Below are positions 44,182 through 56,648 of a DNA stretch of 64,000 nt, one piece after another. The position numbers were made by a program, and so were the translations under genes. Numbering within the stretch: position 1 is the stretch's first letter; every line of letters begins with the position of its first letter. This stretch comes from Datura wrightii (taxonomy: Eukaryota > Streptophyta > Magnoliopsida > Solanales > Solanaceae). Below the pieces are notes generated by a model that saw nothing but the letters and a program-made list of their open reading frames with translations, had not been told where the DNA came from and did not search any database. The stretch is taken from assembly GCA_035772735.1 (NCBI GenBank), contig JASDFA010000003.1:32170001-32234000 (forward strand). Direction: 5' to 3'.

Positions 44182-44194
44182 ATATCTCCCCCTT
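44182..44194 (-). other. Polypurine tract (I)
   Basis: The minus strand reads AAGGGGGAGATAT immediately before the LTR start. Confidence 0.8.
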
Positions 44195-44429
44195 GGGAAC
44201 ATTTGTGCTCGAATGTGACTTAACATACTGAAAGCTGGGGAAAAAGGACTGACATTTCAAATAATGTACATCTAAAATTGAAAATTGACGGAGTGACTGA
44301 CTCTAGACTAGAATACATAACTGAACTGAATTCACGAATCACACATACATGCATCGTCATGAAAGAAATTGGAACACATAAACTGAAGATGAAACTAAAT
44401 AGAGTACTTGGGAGGAAACTGGTACCTCG

Positions 44430-45560
44430 GCTTCCCACATAGCTTCCTTAATATGTCGATTTCACCATAAAACCTTTATTGAAGCTACTTCCTTATTCCT
44501 TAGCTTCCGAACCTAACGATCAAGTATTTCCACCAGGACCTCTTCATAGATGAGGCTATCTTTCACACCCACGCTCTCTATCGGGACAAGCGGTTGCTAG
44601 ATCACTCATGCACTTCTTCAAAAGTGACACATGAAACACCGGATGCACTGAAGCTAATTCTGACGGCAACTCCAACTCATATGCTACCTTTCCAACCTAT
44701 CTCACAATCCGGTACGGGCCAACATAAAGGGGACTGAGTTTCCCTTTCTTTTTGAATCTCATCACTCCCTTCATGGGAGATACCGTCAGAAATACCCAAT
44801 CATTAACTTCAAACTTAAGTTCTCTTCTCCTCACATTCACGTAGGACTTTTGATGACTCTGGACTGTCTTTAGCCTTTCCCATATAAGTTGAACTTTCTC
44901 CATAGCCTCACAGACTGAATTTGGTCCTATCATCACAACTTCACTAACTTTGAACCAACCAATAGGCGATCTACATCTCCGCCCATAAAGAGCCTCAAAT
45001 GGAGCCATTTGGATGTTGGAATGGTAGCTGTTGTTATATGAAAACTCGATAAGAGGAAAATGATCCTCCCAACTAACCTTGAAATCAATCACACACGCCC
45101 TCAACATATCCTCAAGAGTCTAAATGGTCCGCTCGGCCTGACCATCTGTTTGCGAGTGGAATGCTGTGCTAAGCTTGACCTGAGTACCAAGTCCCTTATG
45201 AAATGATCTCTAAAACTAGGTGAACTGAGTACCTCTATCTGATATGATAGACAAGGGTACTCCATGCAACTGAACTAACTCCTGAATATAAAATCTAGCA
45301 TAATCCTCTACTGAATAGGTAGTTTTCACCGGTAGAAAATGAGCTGCTTTAGTCAACTTCTCTACCACCACCCCAATAGTCATACTGTCGACGAGTATGA
45401 GGCAATCCCGTAATGAAGTCCAATTGATTTCCTCCCATTCCAAGTAGGAAAGATAATGTCTTGAAGCACACCTCTGGGTCTTTGATGCTCGACCTTCACC
45501 TGTTGACAATTCAGATACTTAGCTACAAACTCCGCTATGTCCTTCTTCATGCCATTCCAC
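44430..45560 (-). pseudogene. Integrase and chromodomain region (I)
   Basis: In minus-strand order it contains WEEINWTSLRDCLILVDSMT, VEKLTKAAHFLPVKTTYSVE, then IISDRGTQFT (second catalytic Asp) at 45216-45509. A TAG and shift follow, then MLRACVIDFKVSWEDHFPLI, YNNSYHSNIQMAPFEALYGR and the GPYRIVR region to 44697. A decayed chromodomain-side segment extends to about 44430. The catalytic Glu region (45110-45180) reads through a stop. The protein would insert element DNA into the genome, with the chromodomain guiding it to heterochromatin. Not functional. Confidence 0.8.
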
Positions 45561-45690
45561 CAATAAACTTCCGTAGTTCACGGTACATTTTGGTGGCACC
45601 TGGATGTATAGAATATCTAGAACCATGAGCCTCATGCAACATTCGCTCCCTCAAGTCATCAACTCCCGGTACACACAAATGGCCCTGATA

Positions 45691-46898
45691 TCATAGCACA
45701 CCATCTCCCCCTTGGGAGAAGATCTCCACCTTCTGATTTTGAATGACTTCCTTCAAACTTACTAAGATAGGATCCTCGTCTTTCCTAGCTTTGACCTTGG
45801 TCACCAATGAAGATTCTGATCCATTTTGAACAATGACACCACCATTCGTCGAGTCAACAAGACGAACTCCTAGTTGTGCAAGCCGATGCAAATCCTTCAC
45901 TAACTCCTTCCTCTCCTTGTCTACATGGGTCACACTCTCCATAGAAATCCTGCTAAGAGCGTCTGCCACCACATTAGCCTTGCCCGGATGATAGAGGACA
46001 CTTATATCATAATCCTTAAGAAGCTCCAACCACCTTCTTTGACGTAGATTCAGATCTTTTTGGTAAACACGTACTGTAGGATTTTGTGGTCCGTAAACAC
46101 ATCCACGTAGACCCTGTATAGATAGTGTCTCCAAATCTTCAAGGAAAATACTACTGCCGCCAACTCGAGGTCATGAGTCGAGCAGTTCATTTCATGGACT
46201 TTTAGCTTCCTGGAAGCGTAGGCTATAACCTTAACGTGCCGCATTAATACACAACCAAGGTCGATCCTCGAGGCATTATAATATACTACAAATCCATCAG
46301 TACCCTCAGGTAGGGTCAACACTGGTGCTGAGGTGAGTCGAGTCTTCAACTCTTGGAAGCTCTTCTCGCAAGCCTCCGACCATTGAAACTTCACCTTCTT
46401 CTGAGTCAACATAGTTAATGATGCTGCAACAGATGAAAACCCTTCAACAAACCTCCGGTAGTAACTTGTTAAGCCTAAGAAACTCCTGATATCCAAAGGA
46501 CTCACTGATCTAGGCCAATTCTTCACGGCTTTTATCTTTTGAGAGTCCACCTGTACACCCTCACTTGACACCACATGATCCAAAATTGCTACTAAGTCTA
46601 GCCAAAACTCGCACTTGCTGAACTTAACATATAATTGGTTATCCCTAAGAGTCTGTAGTACCACCCTCAAATAAGCAGCATGCTCCTCCTCGCTCCGAGA
46701 GTATATGAGAATGCCATCTATGAACACGATCACAAACATGTACAGATACGACTTGAACACCCTATTCATCAAATCTGTAAAAGCTGCAGGAGCATTCATT
46801 AGTCCAAAAGACATAACTATAAACTCATAGTGACCATATCGAGGCCTGAAGGAAGGCTGTCTTCGGAATGCCACTTTTTGATAATGCTCAAACCACAC
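45691..46898 (-). pseudogene. Reverse transcriptase C-terminal half and RNase H (I)
   Basis: The minus-strand frame from 46898 contains RPRYGHYEFIVMSFGLMNAP, then FIDGILIYSRSEEEH where the catalytic pair should be Asp-Asp, so the second Asp is Gly. The connection (FLGLTSYYRRFVEGFSSVAA) and RNase H follow, with VYYNASRIDLGCVL in place of the usual Asp at YxDAS, AYASRKLKVHEMNCSTHDLE and VFTDHKILQYVFTKK. A frame change at about 46060 leads to QKDLNLRQRRWLELLKDYDI and VLYHPGKANVVADALSR (to 45691). Two catalytic positions are lost, so it is inactive. Confidence 0.85.
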
Positions 46899-46905
46899 CT
46901 CTTAC

Positions 46906-48472
46906 TGAAGTGAGAAACGGACGTTGTCAATAAAGAACCCAACTAGAGGTTGGGGTCGATCCTACAGGGAATAGGAAGACTGGCTTATAGTCGGTAATCG
47001 AACTTGTAAGGTAGTTACTTCAAAATAGGGTGATTCTAAAGAAAATAAATAATAAAAGAAAATATCAAAATTCTGATGTTACGTCAATATCAAAGGGTAA
47101 CTAGGGTTTGTGTTCCCCATGGGTTCATAACTGCTTTGGATATACACTCGTGATTATCATAAATACTTACTTACAGAACTGATAACTTAGGTTCATTCAA
47201 ATGACCGACCAGTCCCTATTGAATGATTATATTCAATCACTCGACCAAGTCTCATGAGCGGTTTCAAACTATCCGTTATCACTAAGTTCCATATTTAACT
47301 ATCTTGCGACCATAGCTCAAGTTAATATAATGATCATCAAAATCAAGGCTCTGTTGTAATTTCCTTTTCCTAATATCTACCTCTTCGACCAAAGCAAGTA
47401 AAAAATTCGGGCACTTCCTAACGTTGCGCACCATTAAGAGATGTTTAAGCATGAAGATAATACAATATAAGTGTTTGTATTGGTTTTAAGATCACTTTGT
47501 GTAACCCTAGCTTGTTAATTCACCATGGTTCCCAAAACCCTGGCTATGGAGGTTTTAGCCTCTCATTGTTGCAAGGTTGTGATTTGCATTCATAATTAAG
47601 AATAAAAATAAATACTTACAATAATGATTGAGAGAAACACTTCCTTCAATTACTCCACAAAATCTTGAAAAACAAGTAGCAAGAACAAGATGAATTCAAG
47701 AAAAGGTTGATCACAAGTTGAATCAACTCAATCCTCTCTTTCCCTTACTAGTGTCTCTTTTTGTATCGTTATCTGATTGTCTATAGAAAAATAAAACCTA
47801 AAAACATATTTATACAGACACAAGAATCCTTTTCCTAAGCTAACTGGATGAATTTCCATATCTGGTGCCGCATTCATCACGAACCCAGTTACGACTCGTA
47901 GCAGCTTCCTACGACTCGTAGCTGCTTGCCGTGCCTTGCATTGTTGAATGAATTTTAGCTAAGTATTGGATCCAAGTACGATTCGTACCTCCTTCATAAG
48001 ACCCGTACTGAGCTCTCGTAGTTTAATTCTGAAACTTTGGAATTCTTTTGAAGTTCAATACGACCGACATAGTACGACTTGTACCTTCTTCCCACGGGTC
48101 GTACTTTTCTTCTTTAGTAGGAGACAACACTTGATGCACTTTTCTGAATTTTGTCATGATTTCTTCATCACGACTCGTACCAGCTTGGTATAATCTGTAC
48201 TGAGACTCATACATTACCTCTCTGCACCTTAAGCCTTCTACAACTTTTCATGGCCCTCAGTACGACTCGTAGGTCCTTCCTACGGCTCGTACTGTGGTCT
48301 GCACATTAAGCCTATTTTGCATCTTTCATACTTTCTTTTGCCCTTTTTAGGTCCAACATCAATTCATCCTGCAATCAAATGAAAAATTCCTTATATCCAC
48401 ATAAACACACCTAAGTTCATGCTATTTTCTTAGTTTTGAGCGTTGAAAGTGCTGTAAATCCACAACACATCA
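46906..48472 (-). repeat. 3' LTR of B
   Basis: It is 1567 bp. On the minus strand it starts TGATGTGTTGTGG and ends CACTTCA. Palindromes include TACGACTCGTA at 47890-47900, 47910-47920 and 48261-48271. A TATAAATAT (minus strand) lies near 47810. It aligns with the D LTRs. Confidence 0.85.
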
Positions 48473-49469
48473 ACACCCTCAACTTAAGACTTTTGCATGT
48501 CCTCAGGCAAAGAAAAGAAAAACTAAAACACGACACTCAACTAGAAAATAGACTTGAGATACTACAGCCAATACTCAAACAAACCTTCACTTTCTATACA
48601 AACTCTATTGACCCTTTCTTATGGAACCACATCAGCTAATGTATTACAAGCAACCTCAAAACCTCATTAACAGGGATCAAAACATGTAATTTATCTGTCA
48701 ACAGGTAATCAAGTCATCGCCAATGTTTTCCCCATAGACCAATGGTAAAAGCAAACATAATCCTTGTACCCTCACACAAATGAAGTCCCCACTCAGATGT
48801 GATATGTTAAACATGATATGGGACTAAGCAAGTAAGGTGCTTACTCTCACAAAGAAGTTACAAGTATTATGTGTCAGATACCATAGGCTTGCTCTTATTT
48901 TCTCTGCTTTGGTTTTTTAGATGGTCGGGTTAGGATCACTATTGGACTTGATATGGCTTGTAATGTAGGCTCAGGGCTGGACATGGTAAATATGAAAGAT
49001 TTTATAACTGACTATTCCTTCCATGGCACTGCATACATTGGCTACACCATTCACCTAATTCACCCTTTTATTCTTTCATTCCCTTTTCCCCGTTTTATGC
49101 ACATTTGCATGGTTGTGGTGAGTTTTCAACCTTTTGCAATATTTTCAAAATTTCTTTGAGTTTTATTTCTCAACATTTACAACATTTTTCATCATTTTCT
49201 TTTTCATTTCACCACACCTCATTTTTCACCATTTCTTTCTTCTCTTTTATTTTCCTTTCTTTCGTTCCCACCTTTTATGCACCCCTACACTAGTCACCCT
49301 CAACTTAAGCATTTTTATTAATGTTGAGGTTCACAATATCCAAGGAAGGATCAGGGTCAAAACAAGTTCATTACAAAAAATGGGTATGATTAATCAGTAA
49401 ATCAAAGAAATCATGGTCTATTAAGACTCAAACTTGGGATCAAGGGATTCATGCAACTTTGGTAGGGCA
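48473..49469 (-). other. 3' noncoding region of B
   Basis: This is the reverse complement of D 36950-37950. It holds CCATAGGCTTGCTC at 48881-48894 (the shared block) and a pyrimidine-rich stretch at 49070-49290 that is purine-rich on the element strand. No gene. Confidence 0.7.
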
Positions 49470-49474
49470 ATATA

Positions 49475-52062
49475 TGTCACACCCCGCCTTGGGGGGTATG
49501 ACTGGCACCTGGTGCCCTACTAGGACCTAAACTTCTAGACTGCTGAGCCTGGGCACATCTGGTGCCTGGCTGGCTCTAACTCACATTTCTGGAAACAAAG
49601 GGCTATATAACGGCTGTAAACACAGCCCCCGGCCCTTTGGCCTATAGCCTCCTGTACCTGTAATAACAGCTAACCAGAAACAAGCAACTATAAGGAAACC
49701 TATGCGGGCCGACAAGGCCACCATGCTGTCTAGTTATCTATAACTCAACCTTGAAGTACTGGATAGCTACGTGACCGGCAAGGTCACCACTACTGTCGAA
49801 CTATGGCCCTACACGGCCAACATAAAGGAAACAAAAGTACTAACAGCTATACAACTGCACGGCCTCACACGACCGGCTCATCTGACCACAGGGTAATATA
49901 CATACAGACTGCAAGCCTCTAGGAGTAGCAATCAAAATGATCGGGACAGGGCCCCGACCTACCCGTACTGTACAACAAAAGAAAACGGAATACACCTCTG
50001 GGATTCAGTCTCCGGATGACAGGAGTTGAATGCTCGATCGCTGACAGGAATCACGTGGTATCGCCTGCTCGTCTATGAGTACCTGCAGGCAAGTAATGCA
50101 GCGCCCCACCGGGCGTCAGTACCGCTGGTACTGAGTATGTAAAGCAATAACTAAAAGAAATATCTGAAAATAACAATACAACTGATGAAACTGAAGTAGA
50201 AAGGAATAGATTAACTGTCTGATAATGTAAGTCATACCTTCTCTTAATTATACTGGAAGGAGTAGGAGTCATACCTGGAGACGTATCGTTCTATTGCCGA
50301 TCTACTCGTATCTAACGTAACATGGCATAACATAACATAACATAACATAGCACACACAAACCTTACCCGACCCCCATAAGCCGGGAGGTACAACCAGCAC
50401 AGAATCTATACCCCTACCCTGGTCATCCCATCTCCTATAATAGCTATAAGCATCCTGCCGGTTCCCTGGGTATGCACTTGGGCTCGCTGAGCCCCTGACT
50501 ATAACTGCATCTGAGTCCGGAGGACTCCTGAATCAACACCCCGGGCGTATCCGCTCGACGGGGGTGTATAAGGGCCGACCAAGGCACAATATGGGGAAAA
50601 CTGGCATACCATCTTCGTCCCCTGTGGGACGGCATGCCACTCCGTAGAGCGATGTATCCTCCTCCTCTGGCGGACGAATCGATACAGCTATTAACCCTGG
50701 GGCGGTCATGGATGCTAGGTAATCCAACCCCAAATAATACAACAGTCTCAACTAGTAATACTATCTGCATATACCACATACTGAAGCTAATCATAATAAA
50801 GTGTTTGTATGTACTGCATGCTGAACTAGTGATAGTAATATGTACGTACTTAATACATGCTGAGGCTGGTAATAGTATATACGTATAAATATAGTCTTCT
50901 GCCAGACTGTACTGGGTCTAATGCTGAACAAGATATAGTATTTCTGCTAAAAACTATGTTGTATACTGAGTTTCTATAGTAACATGATTTACTATTCCTA
51001 ACATGCTTTTCAACTTCGCTTTAACTTATCGTTCTATTTCTGAGATGTCTTACAGATATTACATTGCTTTACTGGATTTCAACTGAATACAATGATATCC
51101 TAACATTCTGTGTCAGATCACATACTGAGCACGCTGTGCAGTTCCTAACACTGTATTAGAATCTATATCGTGCTAGCAAGTTTCACGCAAGTTATAAGTC
51201 GATGCTTCTAATATCGTACCGACATTCGTAATAAAAATAACACATGACTTCTGAACATTCTATTGGCCTTTAAATTATTGTACTGTACCGAGATTACTTA
51301 ACTTGCCGAGGAAACTAACTTTACATACCTTATCCTCGAACTATCCGTCTGTCGGACGAGGCTCGGCCAGTACTTCAACTATTTTCTCCCAACTGCATTC
51401 ATAAACATGTCAATTAATACTAAATACAGCTTTATTTTAAAGAGCAACGTCACTTTCGATATAGTTTATAGCCTAAACTTAGGCTTATCGAAAGACGGTC
51501 GAAAACTCGCTATTTTTCAGAGGTCCAGAAGGGAGAACTATTCACTTCTAAGCTAGGAACACATAGACACTAGTTTGGAGCAATTCTACTTACCTTAGCT
51601 CGGTGGCTCGACGATTCGTCGGCCGTATTTCACGAAACTAAATCCGTAGGAATGCTCTCTGCTGCTAAATACCTCAGTATCTGGGGTTAATTTGAGTTTG
51701 GACAACGTTTAGCAGCATAATCGGACAAAAATTATATTACTTCTTCGTTCCTTTTTCCTTCTCTGCTGTTTCCTCTCTGTTTTCTGGAGTTTTTATGGTT
51801 TAATTCCAAAATAAACCGAAGTGGGGCTTTATATACTTGGGCCTGTACAAGGCCAACGTGTCACGGAGCCAATGTGGGGGCTCCACCTCCGTGACACGCT
51901 GCCATCGCGGAGGGGCTCTGCCTCGGCTCCTTCCGCGATGGTTCGACAGGATTCTCGGCCGATCTTTTCCCGGGCCTTTCTCTAGCACGTATGGCCTTCA
52001 AATATGCTTAACCAACGTGCGAATAGGTCATCTAGGTGCCGGGAATCCTACGAGGTATAACA
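49475..52062 (-). repeat. LTR of C (3' on the element strand)
   Basis: It runs from TGTCACACCCCGCC to GGTATAACA. The promoter palindrome CGTGTCACGGAG 51857-51868 with CTCCGTGACACG 51887-51898, plus a CCATCGCGG/CCGCGATGG pair near 51902-51940, lies next to the minus-strand TATA box (GTATATAAAG, 51827-51836). Confidence 0.95.
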
Positions 52063-52075
52063 TTCTCCCTCCCTT
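52063..52075 (-). other. Polypurine tract (C)
   Basis: The minus strand reads AAGGGAGGGAGAA directly before the LTR. TTCGAGGACGT lies just upstream. Confidence 0.85.
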
Positions 52076-52327
52076 AAGAGCATACGTCCTCGAATGTATA
52101 CTGCTATCTAGAGGACTACTTAACTTACTTGTTTAGAAAAAATTTCGGCAGAGTTTCCCCTGTAATATGGACTATACCAAAAACCTGAAATGCAGAAAAG
52201 TCCAATACAGGTACTGTACACAATACTGTAGGATTCACTAGATGGCTACGTATCAATTTTCCTCACTTATACATATACAACCATAAGATACTACATAAGC
52301 AATAATACGGACATACCTGTCGCTTGA

Positions 52328-52717
52328 CTAGGCCTGGAATAGGTGAGGATATCTGGTCCTCATATCTTCCTCCGCTTCCCAAGTCATCTCCTCTCGGTTC
52401 CTGTTATGCCTCAATACCTTGATAGACGTAATATCTTTAGTCCTCAATCTGCGAATCTGTCTGTTTAAGATAGTTATTGGAACCTCTTCATAGGCCAGCT
52501 TTTTCATAACCTGGATATTTTGGACTGGGACTGCTCTGGATGGGTCTCCTATGCATTTCCTCAGCATAGATACATGAAAGACCAGATGAACAGATTCTAA
52601 TTCTGGAGGCAAATTCAACTCATATGCTACTCGGCCTGTCCTTCGACGAATCCGATAAGGCCCAACAAACCTCGGGCTGAGCTTACCTTTCTTGCCGGAC
52701 CTCATTACCTCTTTCAT
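52328..52717 (-). pseudogene. Integrase C-terminus with chromodomain (C)
   Basis: This is an open minus-strand frame of 129 residues. It starts in the GKKGKLSPRFVGPYRI segment, continues through VAYELNLPPELESVHLVFHV, and ends in a chromodomain-like module (EEVPITILNRQIRRLRTKDI, then TWEAEEDMRTRYPHLF). It should be joined to the integrase core at 52751-53236, but a frame break lies at about 52720-52750. The chromodomain would direct insertion to heterochromatin. It is well preserved compared with the rest of C. Confidence 0.85.
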
Positions 52718-52750
52718 TGGGGATATTTCAGAAATACCCAGTCATACACA

Positions 52751-53236
52751 TCAAACTCCAATTTTCTGCGCCGCACATCTGTATTTTCGCTCGTATAATG
52801 CCTCAAAAGGCGTCATCTGGATGGCTGAATGATAGCTATTATTGTAGGCAAATTCAATTAACGGTAAATGCTCACTTTGGCTACTACCAAAATCTAGCAC
52901 ACACGCTCGCAACATGTCTTCGAGCGTCTGAATTGTGCGCTCAGCCTGCTCATCTGTCTGAGGATAGAATGTTGTGCTTAAATTAATCTGCGTTTCCAGA
53001 CCCCTCTGGAACGACTGCCAGAATCTAGCTGTAAACTGTGCTCCCCTATCTGAAATAATGGATACCGGCACTCCACGCAATCTAACTATTTCTCTGATAT
53101 ATAATTCGGCATAATCCTCAGCCGAGAAGGTAGCCCTCACTGGCAGGAAATGAGCTGATTTTGTCAGCCTGTCAACTATTACCCAAATGGAATCATATCC
53201 ATGTTTAGTACGGGGTGATCCTGCCACAAAATCCAT
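52751..53236 (-). pseudogene. Integrase catalytic core (C)
   Basis: This minus-strand frame of 161 residues shows the DDE triad regions: WVIVDRLTKSAHFLPV (first Asp), IISDRGAQFTARFW (second Asp) and TDEQAERTIQTLEDMLRA (Glu). YNNSYHSAIQMTPFEALYER follows. All three acidic positions appear kept. It overlaps the zinc-binding frame at 53205-53543 in a different frame, so a shift separates the two. It is the only enzyme domain of C that remains readable. Confidence 0.85.
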
Positions 53237-53543
53237 ATTTACTGCTTCCCATTTTCAGAGAGGTACAGTTATGTCCTGAATCACCGCCTGGTTTCTGATG
53301 TTCTGCTTTCACCCGCTGGCAGTTAGGATACTGGGCTACAAACTCAGCAATTTCCCTTTTCATACTTGGCCACCAGTAGTTTTCTTTGATGTCATGGTAC
53401 ATTTTTGTCGTACCGGGGTGAAGAGAATAACGGGCGTAATGTACCTCGTTCAGAATCTGCTGGTGGGCCCCTGAAACATCTGGAACATATAGACGGCCTT
53501 TACAACGCAGCACTCCACCCTCTGTTACCTGAAAACCTGGCAT
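53205..53543 (-). pseudogene. Integrase zinc-binding domain (C)
   Basis: The minus-strand frame contains GVLRCKGRLYVPDVSGAHQQ, HYARYSLHPGTTKMYHDIKE and NYWWPSMKREIAEFVAQYPN then CQRVKAEHQKPGG. The two His are present, but the first Cys of the HHCC set reads Tyr-Pro-Asn before the remaining Cys. It ends by running out of frame into the core domain. Inactive as it stands. Confidence 0.8.
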
Positions 53544-53570
53544 TTTCCCCTGCTAACCAGGTCAGGATTC

Positions 53571-55056
53571 TTATACTACCATTCTTTTTATTTTCAAAAC
53601 TGATGACGACACGACGGTGTTCTCGATTACAGCTCTGTTGTCCTTCATTTCTATTACACGAACGGCTAAATTGACCAATTGATGTATCTTTCTGACCAAC
53701 TCCCGTTGCTCGGGCTGCCCATACACCACACTTCTAATAGATCTATAACTAAGAGCGGTTGTTGCTCCATTACCTCTTCTTGGCTGATGTAACATTTTCA
53801 TACTTAGAGAGCTCGGCATATAATTGACGGTTATACTGACTTGTCTTGTCGAAGAGATCGACAGGTAGTTTACAGGCGTAACTAAAGCTTATCTGGCCCT
53901 CCGGCCACATGCTAAGGCTACTTGTTGCTGGGATAACCTGAACGACCGTGCGCACCTTGTGCCCTTTTTTTATCAGAGAGTCCTGATATCGACCATGACC
54001 TCCAATGATTTGGCTGCATAACCTTAAATAACTGAATAGTCGGGTTGAATGACCCGAATGTGGCAGTAGTCTAACAATGCTCTAACTGTTCTACTTGAGT
54101 GCTTATAGTTCGTGCATAACCGCAGACTTGTGGGCATCTAATTGCTCTGTTATTTTGCTTAAACCACTGTAAGGCTAGGCTTAATCAAACTTACTCCCAG
54201 GCGATCAATCTCTGGATCTTCACGGGGAGTCTACTGATCCCCTGGTCTTAATAAACACTGTGCTAGCAGGGTACTATCAATTTCTTACGCCTTGTGTGTA
54301 TCCACATGGATTTATACTGCTATTCTGGGGAATTCTCGGTCTTATGAGCTATTCTGTAAATACTGGCCTTCTGCTAGGGCTCTGTATTTGAATATCTTAT
54401 GAAAACCAGCTAAAGTACTAGTCTGTCGCTGACTACTGATGTGGACCCTTCCTTGGGGTACCCACGGGTATTCTGACTGGGACGGCCGGCTGACATATGG
54501 GGTGTTCCACATAATAACTGCTAGGTTGGCTAAGGCCGACTCTCACCTACAAGGCTGGGAAAATGACGTACAACCACTTAACATACTAGAACAATTCTGT
54601 TATTGCTAATCTCTGAAATTTGCCTATTCGGCCTCTAATCCTAGTTCTAGCACATGCACTACTGTTACCGATCTTTAGGGATGCCTCCCTGCTAATGCAG
54701 GCGTCAGCTGGTCGGTAGACCGTCTAAATGCGCCCTTATCATCTAGCCAACTGTTTTAGGCCATTAACTCTGGTAAGCTCCTAGAGCCTAGATCTGACAA
54801 CAACACATAAGTCTATTAACCTAATAACTGAAAACTGAGATAGTTTCTATGACTTCATACGTAATTCACACTTAATCCGCCCTTTCTCTTCTCCTTTCCC
54901 TTTCTCCTTTCTTCTCTCCTTTTCTTTCTTTCTTCTCCCCCCCTTTTTTTTGGCAAGGGGGGGGGGTCCTGCAATGCAATCTGTACATGCTTTCTATTAC
55001 TAATCAGCATCTGTGATTGTACCCCTTATAGGCAGCTACTCACAGCATATCTATTA

Positions 55057-55109
<53 letters not shown>

Positions 55110-56632
55110 ATAGCTACGTACAATATGCACTGAATTACGCGGTAATACATAATCTCTGACATGCTCTGCTGAGTCTCATACCGTACATGATACACCGCTT
55201 CTACGACCTAATAATATCTCCTGCCCTGACTTATCATTTCATTGTATTGTCACCCCATTCTGAAAGTAACAAACATAAACACTTTAGTTATTGTCTGCTA
55301 TTTGAAATTCCGCCACTCTTTGCGATGTGGGGTCAACGTTCGAATCTTATAGCCTTACTAGGCATATATTGAGAGCCCATGACTGTCTGCTAGGCCTTAT
55401 CTCTAGGCTACACTAGATTAGAATTGCTGTATCGGTAACTTCTTAACTTTTCCATAGCGGACATACTGCGGTATTCTGAACCGCAATCTTACTGTCAGCC
55501 CGAGGCTTAATCCTTAATACGGTATTTTATTAATCCGGGGGTAATCCTAATTTCCCCACAACATCTGACACTCTTTCTTCTTCCTCTCATCTTGCTTAAG
55601 CTGAACTTTGGGGTTCAAAGTACCTGCCTTTCGTTGTTAATGAGATTACTGATCAAGCCTCGGCCTATACTTCTTCTGGCTTGCAGTCGGACCCATCTTA
55701 TTCATATAATCTCCCTGTCTTTTGATATCACAGCTAAGATTATAACTATTATCTTGGAGACATACCCTGCCGTTGTTAGCATGCCACGGCGGATTCAACC
55801 CTTTCCTGACTTGAACTTGACTCTTACGGGGTGTCCATCATCGACGGATCTCCTACACCCACTTCGAGTAAGCTAGTAGTCTTACTTGCTCTTCTGACTT
55901 ATTACCGTGAGGGTCTGCACAACTTACATAATCATAGGGGCTCTTTATACTTTCCAATACTTACTAGGATTAATCAGCCCATCTTTACTTATTGCTTGAT
56001 TTGGCAGCCCCATCTCAAGTCTTATGCCCCTTTACTATACTGGCATCAAAACTAAGGGGGGTAGGAATAACTTTCTCTTACTGCAACGAAACGAAGACAT
56101 GGAACTGTACCACACCTGAAGGAATGGAGGTGGGACTCCTACATTTCCCTCTCTTTCTCACACTTATCTGATAATCTAATATTATCTACTATCTTAATCA
56201 GGTCTTACATATATATATATCTAACAAATAAATCGACTCATTTATACGTTATGCTTATGACTTCCTATTCTGAAGTTATCGACATATACTGGGGATAGTA
56301 CCGATAAAGGTATCATGCTGGGAGGTCTCGGGTACCTCCTCCTGCTGCTGTAGTTATCATGTAACTGGCTGATGCCTTCTTCTGTTGCTATATCTGATCT
56401 TCTGCCTGTAATAGGGTAATGCTGATCTCCCTTTGTATCTGTAATCAAAGAATACGGTAAGTTTTTAGAGACTCCACCCTGTACTGTATCGCTCGAAAGC
56501 ACTACTGACTGAGAAGGAAGGGTAACCATCCTATCATGCCTCGCAGCCTCCTGCCTATAATATGTGGTGCACAACACATCCATAGACAAGACTCTACTTA
56601 GCACGGCTTGCAGACTCCCTAGGACACGACCT
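53571..56632 (-). other. Internal region of C without recognisable genes
   Basis: Bases 53571-53819 may be a scrap of the pol linker (ELVRKIHQLVNLAVRVIEMK). The rest shows no gag, protease or reverse transcriptase motif in any frame. It holds a pyrimidine tract then poly-T/poly-G at about 54885-54968 and a long (TA)n at 55061-55107. It appears to be non-coding filler flanked by the functional ends. Confidence 0.6.
55061..55107. repeat. (TA)n microsatellite
   Basis: An uninterrupted TA run of about 23 units inside C. Confidence 0.95.
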
Positions 56633-56644
56633 GCTCTGATACCA
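56633..56644 (-). other. Primer binding site, initiator tRNA-Met (C)
   Basis: GCTCTGATACCA lies four bases from the LTR edge at 56649. Confidence 0.9.
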
Positions 56645-56648
56645 AGTT

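Larger units (their letters stand above)
46906..49474 (-). mobile_element. D-type Athila-like element B: 3' LTR and part of 3' region
   Basis: The minus-strand 3' LTR is 46906-48472, preceded (to the right) by 3' noncoding sequence that is interrupted at 49474 by C and continues at 59242-59480. CTTAC at 46901-46905 borders the LTR. The whole 5' part (LTR, gag, protease, ORF2) is missing. Confidence 0.8.

Noticed and set aside
49105..49400. Plus-strand phenylalanine-rich frame at 49105-49400, like a small membrane protein (antisense counterparts at 3904-4170, 19198-19395 and 37034-37294)
   Set aside because: They are translations of the pyrimidine strand of the purine-rich 3' noncoding tract of A- and D-type elements. 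Hydrophobicity follows from TTT/CTT codons.
54885..54968. Possible polypurine tract or LTR edge at the poly-C/T then poly-G run inside C
   Set aside because: There is no LTR start (TG) beside it and C already has its tract at 52063-52075. It looks like low-complexity filler.
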